Assembly (NCBI RefSeq): GCF_037038585.1
Contig: NC_092524.1
Location: 41,736,001 to 41,800,000, forward strand
DNA from: Patagioenas fasciata
Taxonomy: Eukaryota; Chordata; Aves; Columbiformes; Columbidae
Direction: 5' to 3'
Length of the DNA: 64,000 nt
Shown here: positions 25,210 to 37,800 of the stretch, in pieces
How positions within the stretch are numbered: the stretch's first letter is position 1
Layout of the letters: each line of letters opens with the position of its first letter
Made by a program: the position numbers and the translations under genes
Notes under the pieces: generated by a model
What the model saw: the letters and a program-made list of their open reading frames with translations, nothing else
The model's database searches: none
Told to the model about the DNA's origin: nothing

Positions 25210-28200
25210 GTAGTTTCCTAAACAGGGCTCATTCTTGACAGAGCTGGAATTCTTTTAATTACCGAAAAAATATATACCACTTGTCTGTGTACTGGTGTTT
25301 CCTTTCTCTATTAATGTCTCCTCAGGTGTGTATTGATATTTCAGTTGGTTCATCCAGTACTTCCTTTCTTCTCCATTAAATCATTTCCTACTAAAATTTC
25401 ATTCTGCAGTCTTCCTTATTCCATACAAATTAGCCAATCTAAATGCAAGTCCTTTCCAAGTCAACTGATTTTTTTTTCATTGTCTACTGACAGCATCAAA
25501 TCATTACTAAAAATTAAGACTTACCTCATAACCAGTTTAGCTTTTTGTTTAGCTCCAGTCTTACAGGACATTCCTCATTCCTGAGAATATGGAAGTTACG
25601 GCAATTTAATTCCATTACTATATTCAGCCAGGATTTTGACAACTCAACAGTAAAGGAAAACTTTTTTACTCTTTCCTTCCTCCCTGACTTCCCTAGACTA
25701 ATGAGGTTGCTTTTTTAGAATGCCTGTTCCTGAAGCTGAACACAGTATTTTATTTTAAAGCCACATAGACATAGTTGTTTCATCTTTGGATGAATTATAA
25801 TGTGTACAGTAATAAGATTTAGAATACAGAAATAATTACTAATATGGATAAATATTAATAACACTGCATGTGAGTTTTAATAAAGCTTTGTTCATGGTCC
25901 TGACAAAAACAGGAAGAGCAATGACTTTGCTTATGTGAGCAATCTTCATTTGCTGCATGCTTCTGTACAATGAAGCCAGGAAGCTCAACAGCCTAATATA
26001 TACATCAAAAATATTTGTTCCCATACTGTCACCTGCTTGTGCCTCTACAATTTAGTCTTTTTTTTTCCTTTTCATTAATGCTTTAATTCCAGTTTAACCC
26101 ATTTTGTTCTACGTTTAGTGCACACATAAAGTCCTCTGCATCCAGAAAACCAAATTATTTAGAGTTTGGACAGTACAGTAAATTGTTGGCTTACAGTTCT
26201 ATCTAATGTTTAATTCTTGGTGAAGCAGTTCTATGAAAGTGTACTCATCCATTTCTTGTTTGCTATTTGAGCTCTTATTTACATTTTAGCTGAGAGCCTT
26301 AGCACATTGCAAAACTTTGTTATAGCACAGTATGTAAAATACTTCTAGATCTGTGGACATTGACTAGAGTGGGTTTAGCATGAGAGACACACACCTGATT
26401 TGAATGGTAAGTGTACTGCAAGAAGTCTCAGACTCAGGTTTTGTTTCTTTTTTTTATAATTTCTGTGTCACGGTGTGTATAAATCAATTTTGAGTGCTTG
26501 TGTCTGCTGGAGGAATAATTAGACTTTTGTTTAAAATATGTTTTTTATTACTGCATGTATAATCTGCTAGGTTGGCTGTGCTGGAGACTTAAGTCGTTTT
26601 TATCTGCAGAACAGGTATTGCAGGCTTTGCCTCTCTAAGAGATCTCAGCCAGTATGTGAAAAGACAGCATTCAGGGATGTGACTCACAAACAGGGACAAC
26701 TTCCTTTGAGGTGTCTCATGTGGTTATGCAGCCTACGGAGCTGGCACGTCCTGGAAGCAGTTAGTGAACCATCATAGTTTCTGTCTCAGGATTTTGAAGC
26801 AAACCAGGCAGGTTTCAGTTTGTCTTGAAATACAAGGCTGGAGTTACCTGTGCAGGCCGGGGGGGCGGTGAGCTTGCTTGGGGACAGTAAAATCAAGAAG
26901 CATTTCTCTTCATGTTCCCTATTCCTTAGTCTTCTGCACAGGTGCTGGCTGGTTTAGGAGTTAAAACCATCATATCAAAGACTACAGACGCCATCAGTCT
27001 ACCAGTGTGAGTCACACAAGCCAATCATGATACCAATTTTCTCTCATAGATACTTATCTGTGAGAGATATTTTAATGAGAGTGAGATCTAACACAGTGTA
27101 ACAGCACGTATTCAAACTGCAGTGGTTAAACTGTATGTTGTGTGTGCGCATGCCAAATTATCCTTACGGAAGAAATATTTTATGAAGGAAATAAAGGAGA
27201 CTGCTACTCAGTCACTCTGGAGGTAATTTCTTTTGAAGGAAAGTTTGCAGTTTCAAGACCTCTTACATCTTCCCCAAGCGACACCTTCTGAGGTTTTTAT
27301 TTCTAGGGAGCTTTCATTATCTCATAGAGTTTCGTAGGTGTTTTGCAGATCAGGTATGCATGAAGCACATACTGTAGGCTGTTCTGGACAGAATTTCTAA
27401 TGCATGGTTGGCTGCGATGGAGAGAGCTGGACTTGACAGTTCGTCAGGATCTGGATAGTCCCTTCCAGTCTTCTGTTCCTAAGCGCATTTGTGATGCAGA
27501 TAGTTGTCCAGTGACCTGGAATGAGGCAGCCTATTCATTTCTGACAAACAGCCTTCAGATAGTGATGTCTTTTCATTACTAAAATGAGCCAAATAATGGC
27601 AGAGATATGAAAGGCTTGCATCTTGTCACCAGTTCCCTCGAATCATTTGATTCTGCATGCATAAAAGCATCGTAATTTGTGTGTCTGTGCATGGATACAC
27701 GCAGGCATGTGCGTGAGAATGCACAGAAAAACATGCAAGAGTTGTATCAGAAGGAATGGAGCTATCTGCGTGAGTGCCGATGATTGATCACAAAAGATAG
27801 CTTCTCGAATACATAAAACTTTATGAAGGAATGGGAGTTTCTCTACCCGTCAACATGCACAGATACGCTTTTTGTTTGTGGATCATACTTCACAAGTTTC
27901 TTTACATCTTACATATGCAAAACTAATTTTAACATGTTATCTGTATCTGAAAGCCAAGACGAAAGGAGAAGAAATAAACTTTGTTAGAAACAAAACTCAG
28001 TAATTTCCTTTTTTTGAGCAAATTATGCAAGCAAATGCTTGTATTTCTACAAGTGATTTTTTTTTTAGAACTATTTTTAAAGGAAATTAAAAAACCCTTA
28101 AGATATTTTTGACACTGGTCTTATTCTCAAAATCAGATTCCACAACCATGCTTGCGTGCTTCTTGTAAGTTTTTTAAAAATTGTTCTTTGTACATGTAAA

Positions 28201-30860
28201 TGTATTCCAGTGTTTCCACACAAAATTGTATGCTTATGCTGCTATCTATATCAGCAAAATTTCTGTCTAAAATTTTGGAAGCTATCTTTGGGGCTGGTGG
28301 GAAAATACAAAAATGACTGGTGATACTAGTGAACCTCTTTCCTGCAGATTAATGTTAATCACCTGTTCTAATAGTGTCAATAAAGTTTGTCTCATAAATT
28401 ACAGATAACACTTCTACCTCTGTTACAACATAATTCATTTTTTATGTCTATTCTGGATAAGAGCATTTGTGAGGATTAAAAGAAAAATCTGGTCTAAAGT
28501 ATTTTCATATGTAAAACAATCCAGGCCATTCATAAGCATACACACAGATACAATAGTCATAACATCAGAAAGGGATTAACCATGTAGAAAGATTAGGTTA
28601 ATAAAGGAATAATTAGGATTAGGGGCCAATCCTGCAATAGGATTCATACTGTCATATTTTTCCTGTTACATATTCTTAACTAACTCAAAGTACAACAGTT
28701 CTGCCAGTGCCCCTGCAGTAGTTTTATTGTCCTCCCGTTCTCAGGTCCCACTTGAATATCTGCAGACGCGTTAAGCTTCAGGTTTTGACTCTTCTAGGAT
28801 GGATTCATGCAACTTGCTGATTTCTGAGAACAGGACTTAAACTCCTCAGCACCATTCGTGACTAAATTATTAAAGTAGCTTGGAAACAATTTGTTCAAAA
28901 CAGAGGACTATTATCTCATGCTTCAGCTGTACCAAACACAAAAATGAAGCATAAAACTAAGAAAAAAAAAAACTGCCTGTGTCACTTTCATTACCTGTTC
29001 CACTTGGACAGACATGCTTTGTAGTTGGTAGGAGCAATGTGCATAACTTTTAGTCTCCTGTGTCTGAGCTTGCTATTTTTTCATTAAAACAATGGGAAGC
29101 ATTTCCTAGGTTGTTTCTTTTTCAGACCACAACCCTTTTTTAAGTTGCTTTAACGCTTCAGGTTTCTTTTGCTTGTGAGGTTGGCCCTTGCTAGAGTGCG
29201 TTATTCTGAGCTGGAAGGAATCGTTCATTCTTATCCTTACTTCTTGGAAGGTTTGTGTCAAAAAATGACGAAGTCATCTCAGTCTTTTCCCTTTCTTTAT
29301 GCCTCAGAGTATTAAGACATCTCTTCTTACTGCAACTCTAACTTTAAAGCCACAATATCAAATAAAACAGGGAAAAAGAGCCACACATGAAATGCAGAAA
29401 AGATTGTGTAGAGGGTTCTTTCCCATTTAGTTGTAAATGTCAGCCTGAGCCATCCAACAGTGAACATCCCATCATATGTTTCCGTCTCAGCCTTTTTTTG
29501 TCTTAATTACCTCGCTCATTCTTTCTCAGAGACCAACTGGTGCTCGTTGGACCAGCCGTGTGAATGAACCGCAGCAGCACTGGCCAGCATCCACAACTCT
29601 TCTGTCAGAGCAAATCAACAAGAGTGTGCTCCTGCTCTAGACCTGAGGACACTTCACTGTGCCTGGCAGAGGTGAGAACGCCCTGAGACTCACGATTCCA
29701 AATGGACTGCCTTGTCCTGAGGATTGATCCTGGACTCCTATTTCCTGGCGGTGTCCTATGTACAAGAGCATATTAAAGAGGAATTTACAGAATAATGGGC
29801 AAAATCTTTCTTGTGAATGTAGTATAATGCAAAGCAAGAGTCCTCCCTTCTAGCTGATGTATCCTTTGATATTTTCCTTCATCTGAGGGTCTTGTGAAGA
29901 TTTAAGGGAGAAAATGTAGTCCTGGGCATCCTCTGCCCCTTTTGAATGCATTGTCTGTTTTGAAGAGTTGTGTGCAGGGCATAGTCAAGGCAAGAAGAGG
30001 ATTTAACTCTTTGCCTCTGATGTTAATTCACAATTAAGTCTCTATTTTTGTCCAGGGCCAGCATGTCTGTTAGAAACGGATTTAGTCACAAAACTATATC
30101 TTTTGGTGAAGGTTTCTTTACAGCAACGTAACTGCTCCTAAGATGCTTTTCTGAAATAGGTCTGTGGGAACTTCTTTATCTGCTGTAGGAATTTTCCTTT
30201 TATTGTTGACTGATTTTTGTGAATTTGGTGTGTGATATCCACCACCACTGCTCCCCATCTAATTTTAAAACTATTTAAATCATGTAGTACTTTCTCAAGG
30301 ACAAGAAATGCCCCTACTACTTTTTATAATATTTATGCTGATTTGTACTACTAATAGTGCGTATTTGGCAAAAAAACCCCGTTTTTTTTTCCAGTTCTTT
30401 AGCTCTTACAGTTGAAATTTTGGTGTTTCAAATGGTTTCAATTTCCATACTGGCAATGCTTCTGAGGCTGTAGATAACACTACACATAAATTATCAATCT
30501 TCACTTAGTTAAGAAATGAACTCTCAGTATCAGGTCTAATTAGTGAAGATACATTTAGTATAGAAATCTAAACAACTTTGTGTATGAAGTAAACTGCAGT
30601 ACACTGAGGAAAATGGGATCACTTTCTTGAGATCCAAGTGATGATAATAGAGGTGGTTTCCCTTTCAGAAAATAATTAGCTGGCCAATGTGAATAAAATG
30701 TAAGCAATAATTAATGTCAGCACAATATATGGGAATTTTTTGTATCTTGAAGGGTTTAGATGGTATCACCCATGAATGGTATAGAGACACTTAATTCAAG
30801 TTGTTAATAATATTAAGCAGCACCTGTGCAGCTTGCCTCGTTACAAAAAATCAGCATGCG

Positions 30861-30921
30861 TTTATATGTTTATGAGGTTGCTGCCTCTGCATTTAAATGT
30901 CTATGAGGTTGCCGCCTCCGA
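30861..30921 (+). repeat. Two-copy imperfect tandem repeat, about 31 bp unit
   Basis: Copy 1 begins TTTATATGTTTATGAGGTTG and copy 2 (from 30892) begins TTTAAATGTCTATGAGGTTG. Both continue into GCYGCCTCYG. Differences are mostly transitions. It looks like a local duplication. Confidence 0.75.
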
Positions 30922-31672
30922 GACCTGTTTTGGTTTTTGTATTTTTCCCCTTTTGCTTTTCTGCATGAAGATATACTGTTTTTACAGGAAGAGCTACACT
31001 GTATCATTCTGTGTATTCCTGATTTTTTTTTTCCCAGCTTGCACTTTCTCACAGGAGCTGTGAGATACTAGAAGAGGATATTTGCGTTATACCTTGGTAA
31101 AGCACCAGGCAAGAAACCACTCTTCAGAAATGGAGTAGAGAAACAGCTTTTGCGGCAATTGCTGTGTTTTCAGTGCATAAACCTCAAGAGCATTTGGGCC
31201 AAGAAATCTGGGATCCAAGTAGAGAGTCTGATGGAAAATGTTACAGGGATTGTTTTCTGGCGTCAGAGAAAATAACCCAGAACTTGTATTTAAAAATGTT
31301 ACTTCTGCAGTGTACCTTTTCTGCATGCTTTTCAAAACATGAAAGATTTCAGTTGTTTAGCAAGCCGATTCTGATATATGTTGTGCTCTTTTTTATAGCC
31401 TTTTTCATTGTATATTGCATGTGGCATATTTCTGTTCTACAACTATATTTCAGTGGCATTGCATGGATTAATATTTATTTAGATTAAGCTGTTTTGAGTA
31501 ATTAACATGAACAGATATCTCCTTAGCTATCAAAGACAAAAGATTATATTTCTATATTTATGTTTTGTCTGCAAACTCCGTCCTAGATATATGCAGATCT
31601 GGGCTGGGAAGCTTTTGGCAAGTATTTTATAACTCCTAAGCACACTTTACTTTTTTTTTTCTCCTCTCACAG

Positions 31673-31740
31673 AAATACTCTTCTTCCTTCCTGTACCCCA
31701 TATTCAAATCTAGCACTGAGATCAACAAAAAAAACCAGAA
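31673..31740 (+). other. AP4S1: AP4S1 5' UTR portion of exon 2
   Basis: A strong acceptor (a T-rich tract, then CTCCTCTCACAG) ends at 31672. The 68 nt before ATG 31741 contain no other ATG in a good context. The Kozak context is ACCAGAAATGA: A at -3 but A at +4, so moderate. Confidence 0.75.
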
Positions 31741-31878
31741 ATGATCAAATTTTTTCTTATGGTAAACAAACAAGGTCAAACAAGGCTCTCTAGGTATTAT
31801 GAGCATGTAGAAATTAATAAACGGACAATGCTAGAAGCTGAAGTAATCAAAAACTGTCTCTCTCGTTCAAAGGATCAG
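31741..31878 (+). CDS. AP4S1: AP4S1 coding exon 1 (46 codons)
   Basis: Encodes [20 protein letters not shown] through CLSRSKDQ, the conserved first strands of the sigma fold. The donor is GATCAG|GTAAGT after 31878. The reading frame happens to stay open another 141 codons into the intron. Confidence 0.97.
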
Positions 31879-34800
31879 GTAAGTTTTGTGGGTTTTCCAC
31901 TAACCATTTTATTTTATCAACATCTTTCATACCAGTTTCCATTGCAGGTCCTTATTTCATTTGTACCCATGAAGAAAAAGACTATGTTTCTAGATTATGT
32001 TTTCAGTCAGATTAACTGTTATTCTGCATGGAATAAATGTTTTTCTGAAGCTTACAGAGATTTTGACATTTTGTGTACCACTGCCATAAAGATTCTGCGT
32101 GTTTGTTTGAAGAAGCTCAGAAGTCCAAGAAGAATTTATTTCATCCTGTTAATTGCTTGCCTGGTAGACACTGATGGAGAGATATTACTCCTGCTTTGTC
32201 AGAAGGTAGTAGGGGTAGCACTAACAGCTCCAAGTTTAAACAAAAGATTTACGAGGAAGGATCCCAAATCATTAAACTACTATCTAAAACACAGGGGGTT
32301 TTAGAAACACAAACTTTTAGGCCTCTGTATTGGGCGTTTTTATTTAAGAAAAGTGTTCACACTTTCTGCAAGGAAGTCAGAAAACTCTGAAGGTGTGAAT
32401 TTTCTCAGAGGAACGTTGAGATTTTTATGGCTCCCTTAATTGAGCCATTGGTTCTTTAAGCAAAGTACCAAACTGAGCAGAACTTTTGAGCACATTGACT
32501 TGCATTGGAGGAGAAATCTGTGACTTGGGCTGTGAGAGGGGTTTTTTTTGTTTGTGTTCTGAAGTCAGCTGCTTTACTTTTCATTATTTATGCGTATCCT
32601 TGAACGGCGGTCCTCAGGTATTTAGTTCTAAAAAAACCTCACCAAAAAATGGCGGTTTCTATAAAGTACCTTAGTTCACAGAATTGACAGTAACTAAAGA
32701 AATTAACCTCCTCCACACTGCTTGCAAAAGCATCTCCAAACAGAAACTTCACCAAAAGAACTAATGCTATGCTGCCATTTCAAGGACTGAGGAAAGTGAT
32801 ACTTAAAAAAGGGATGCATTTTGTAAACCCGTGTATGACAGCACCATCTACTGGCTTCTGTCTTTTATGGTGAAAGATGTGCATTCCCCCCGGGTCTGGG
32901 AATTTAATAATCTTATTTTTTATTTAAAAATATTAATATTTTTTTAAAACATGAAAATGAACTTGAGGTGGTCTGTCTTGGAAGTGCTCCCAGTTGAAAA
33001 TTTAGGGCAAATACTGACCATCTTAGAAACCTGAACAAATCACTTCTGTATGTTTCAGTTTTTCCATTTAATAAGAGGTAGCAAGTTGTCTGCCAGTACA
33101 TGAAAAGTTTTGTGTAATAGTTATCCCACTAAATTTGTTTTGAGTCAAAATTGTTTGGTAAATCTTGGGAAATTCATTGCTAGGAACACGAAATCTTCAG
33201 CTCTTTGAGTACTCTCTGCTTAATACTGTCGTGTGCTTAAATGGCAGCTGCTATATTTGACTCATTTTGCTTCTTCCTAGTGCTCTTTCATTGAGTATAA
33301 AGACTTTAGGCTGGTATACCGACAGTATGCAGCGCTCTTCATAGTCGTTGGAATCAACGAGACTGAGGTAAGAAATTATATGCGCTCCTGAAATGAGAGC
33401 TTGTAGTAGTCATGGGCAAGAACTCAAGTCTTTTTCCAGCATGGAATTTTGCAAGAGCAAGTAAAGAATTTCAAGGAGTCGTTGCAAAAAAGATGTTTTT
33501 ATTTCTGTGAAATAAGAAGAGGTATGAATGAACTGCTATGACTTCAGTCTATAGCAGTAGACTGAGCTGTTATCATTCTGCCCTTGAGCACTCTCCCCTG
33601 CTCTTGGTCCCTCTGCTGGGTAACCAGACCTCCTCTCGCCATGGGGGCCTGAGCTTGTGCGCTTTGTTGTAGGTCTTACTGTATCTTCTAGTTACTTTTC
33701 ATACACCACAAACTGAAATAACACAAAGAATACTATTACATTTTCTAGGTATTTATTTAATATTGACTTGGTTTTAATTTCAGAATGAGATGGCAGTATA
33801 TGAACTAATTCATAATTTTGTGGAAGTTTTGGACAAATACTTCAGCAGAGTGGTAAGTGAGATTGAAGCTATTATGAAATATTTATTATCTTTCAAAACT
33901 TTAGTGAATGTGTCATTTCAGCCAATAAATTAAAGGAGAAGTTTTTTTTTTTTTTTAGAATTTTGAATACTTTAGTATGAATATTACCACTGGGGATAAG
34001 GGGGGAAAGCAGTATTAGTTGATTTTTTTTTTCAGAGAAGTAAAAGTGTATGTGGGTTATAAATCATGAGACAAGGAATACCAGAAATATTTATTTTAGA
34101 AAAGTATGTTTTTATATGCTTATACTCAGGGGTTCTTTGTGTTATCTACTCTTAAAATAGCCACTGGCATTTTATACATTTTAAATAAATAAAAAGGTTT
34201 TTCTTCACAGTTCTTTTCTTGCAGTTTTTAACATTACATCCCCCACATGCACTTCATTCATGATAAAGATGGTGTAAGTATTTAGCAGGGAGCTTACATC
34301 ACTCTCCCTGAGCAAGATCAGAGGGGATGGAGCAAACGAAACACCAAAAACCAATCTGTTCTTGTGTTCCCCATATTGTTGTCATGCAACAGTGGATATC
34401 TGATAAAACAGCTATTCTAGATGGGCATTTCTTCAAGGATTCAATATCAGACATGGCTCCAGTTAAAATGACACTGCTCCTTTTGGCGGGAGTTATTTTG
34501 CCTGTTTGGTTTTACAAAGTTTGAAAATGTAGCATTATAATCCTGGTTAGAACACATGCTATTTAATGTAGGATTTGTAATAATCTTTTTATAAACAAAC
34601 TTGCCTGAAATCATACTTCAGCACAATTTCAGTTTATCTATGCTGAAATGTGTTGGATTTCCCTCTCAGAAAAGAGGAGTGGGTAGAGTTCCCTCCACAG
34701 TCCACACGCTTGAGGGCACTAAATTGGCAATTACGCACACAAGATATCAGTGTGTGGGGACTGAAACTGGCTTCCCAGTCCTAGTGCCACAGCAGACGTG

Positions 34801-37800
34801 ACAGAGCTCCCTCTGTGAATTCAAGGACATGTTTGTAAAAGTCATCTGCACCCTTCACTATTCAGATGCCTGGCAAATGTTTTAGGCTATTATCTCAACT
34901 AATGTTGCCCCAGCCTGTTGAAGAGGCTGGTACTCCATATATCACTTTCTGACTGTAGTGAGTTCAGAATTTGTCTCTTCAAATTGTTATGATTACAGTC
35001 CCAACCTAAGCAGTGATAACCAGGAATGGAATTTGATCCCAGCAGCATAGGAATGCACAATAAAATTTAGTCACATCTTAGTTATCTAACTGAGCTAATA
35101 GCTGCCAACCACTTCTCAAGATTTATTTTCTTCACTTGAGGCAGAGGAAAAATAGATGCAGTTCTTAAAAATATAAATATAGTATATATAATTCCTTGAC
35201 GTGGTATGTAACCCAGCCACTGAGAGTTGTTAGAAATTCGCTGAATTCGTCATACCAGAGTTTTTTGTATTTTCCGTAGCATTTAAGGTTTGAAACTAGG
35301 GGAACCAAAAAGGAGGGTGGTTAAAGAAATCTCTTGCCATTTCATGGTTCTGCTTTTAATAGCATAGAACATGATAAATGGCATAGCACTGCAAAAGAGG
35401 GCTATAATTCTAGCTGGGGTTTCTGGCAGAAACCACAGAGCAAGAAAGTACAAGTCTGTACTATTATGGATTAATGCTTAAGATTTGCAGAATTTTAGTG
35501 AAATCCCAAATTATGATTGTGACAACAGAGATAAAAGTCTGGGAAAGGAAGGAACATCTGTCCTGCTCTAAAAGAACATTTTGTCATCGATTATTTTTAG
35601 GCTTGTGAGCTTTAAAACATTCTCACATACTCTATTTTTATCTAATGGAGTGTACAGAGCTTGAATTCAAATATCAAACATTAACAGAATTAGGAAGAAA
35701 GCTTTCAAAGCTGCTTGTGAGATGTAATTGTGAGTCCCCTTCGCTTTTATAAAGGCTTCCCAGGGAAAACTCTGCATACTGTTCAGAACATGTACTCCAG
35801 TGTGTTCAACTACTTCTTAATATTAGGGAAACTTAAACTGATCAGGCTCTTACAATACAATTTTTGTGATGCATAAAAAATTTCTAATTGAAAAATGGCA
35901 GAGTCACTCAATGGAGGCCTGTAGACTAGACTCTGCCTAAAGCCAGGATTAGACTGTGAGTGGAAACCACATTAGCAAACTAAACTTGGTAGCAGATAAA
36001 GATTCCCTCTTTCAGCAGAGACTGGGGAAGCTCCACCCGAACTGTGCAAGATCTTAACTGCTGAGGCTGTGATTGTTTCTAAATTTAGACGTTTAACTGA
36101 GGCGCTTAAGTTAGAAGTTTGCTCATCCTAAGCTCCCATTACCAGCAGTGGAGACTGATGAGTGCCTCGATAAAGTGAGTCACGCCTCAAGCCTGCCGAG
36201 TCAACTGTTGAAGATCCCCATCTCTTCTGATGACTGCAGAGAGACCACGAGGGCTTCTCACTCGGACATTCCAGTTAAATGAATAAAACTACTTGGCCAA
36301 GACTAGAAGGGACATAACGACTATATGAAGAATTGTGTTGCTGAGGCTGGAGCTATAGTTAGAATTGCTGAGGGTCCAAAACCTTGGAGTTATTTTCCCT
36401 GTCCTGATACATCCAGCCACAGCTACCACAGCCATGGGTATATCCAATGTCTGGATTTTTGCGTTGAACTGATCTGCAGCAACATTTAAAATTGTTTTTA
36501 TATAAATTGTAAACTTGGCATTAACATCCTGTTTTTGCATAAGGAGGAGGAGGAGACTATAAGGCTGGAGTTGCCATGATTAGAGATGCTGGTTTTCCAC
36601 CCACTCATTCAGATGGCACTGTGTGTATTCAAATTGTTACTTTTGGGTGACCTCAGTGGGTTTTTTAGAGTACAGATTTCAGAACAGTAGTTTTTGTTAC
36701 TCAGGCAGGTAACACATCAAAGGCAAAGGAGTGTTGCAGGAAAGAGCATGTAATCGTACAGTCCAGAACAGAAATCTGTATTGCCCTAAAATCCTGTATC
36801 TATATCTTGAAGACCTTCCTTATCCTCTAAAACGATGTGTAATGTTTAATGACTATGAGATGAAAGATCAAACTGTAACTAATGGTTGTCTATCTCTTTT
36901 CCTTACAGAGTGAGTTAGATGTATCCTTTTCAGTATCAGAAATGCATTTGTCTGTACGTTCCAGTTCATAGTGTCTTCACAGCACTGACTGTGAGGTGAG
37001 AAAATGCAGAAGTTTCACGAATTTTGCACTTAGAGTAAGTAGCACCATTTTGGCACCTTTTGGAAAGCCTGGCTGATGTTCATGAGGGTCACTAAATCCT
37101 CATTAAGATAAGCTTGGTACCATTTAAAGTAAAACAGGGAGAGCTTGCTTAGAGAAAGTACCATTAACACTTAGACAGGAAAAGCCATATTCATGAGGAA
37201 ACTTTCAGGCTTAATTAATTGTTACTTCAGGGGTTCACTTTTTTCTTTAAGGTTTACAATAACATAGATATTGAAATGATTGCAGTAATAAGAACTGAAT
37301 GTTACAGCTGGGTCTCGAGTCAAGTAGCAGTATCATCATTGTAAGATGCGGTTTGATCTTGCTTCATGAAAGTCTAAGTGAGTTTTACTTTCTATATCAA
37401 TGGAAAGAGAGAAAGGCCTAGGAGGGGAAAATTTAGGAAACCAGGCATTGCCACGGATACCTTTTCCTTCCCCTTCCCCCCCTTACACAGCTGTATTTTC
37501 ATGTGTAAGATTTTCAGGCCATTAACTAAAATATAATTTGGAAAATGAACTAGAATCAAATACAAACAAATACTAAATGCTAAAATCCAGTCCTGAACAA
37601 TTAAACACAAATAGCAAGTAAATAAAATACTGAATTCAAAATTAAACCAGGAAATGTAGTGCAAACAGTCATCTTTCTCCTCAATTCTTCCAATCCCCCT
37701 GCCTGCTCTCTCTGCTCCAGCAATCCTTATGCCTATGTTTGTGGTTGGTTAAGTGTAGATCTACTGGTACAAAGAGATTTCAATTAAACACCTAAAATAC

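Larger units (their letters stand above)
24532..31672 (+). other. AP4S1: AP4S1 5' region, mainly intron 1
   Basis: About 7 kb between the CpG island and the first AP4S1 coding exon. It is AT-rich after about 24,750, with A20 at 25190-25209 and an imperfect tandem duplication at 30861-30921. A segment near 27390-27480 (ending in CCCTTCCAGTC) faintly resembles CR1 3' sequence but is too decayed to call. A sequence ending CAGAG|GTGAGAA near 29670 could be an alternative noncoding exon, but nothing else supports it. No coding exon was found. Confidence 0.6.

Noticed and set aside
27390..27480. Possible decayed CR1 3' fragment
   Set aside because: Only a short, imperfect resemblance (around CCCTTCCAGTC); it needs a repeat-library alignment before being called.
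29521..29675. Possible alternative AP4S1 noncoding exon ending CAGAG|GTGAGAA
   Set aside because: A single good donor with no clear acceptor and no coding or conservation evidence.
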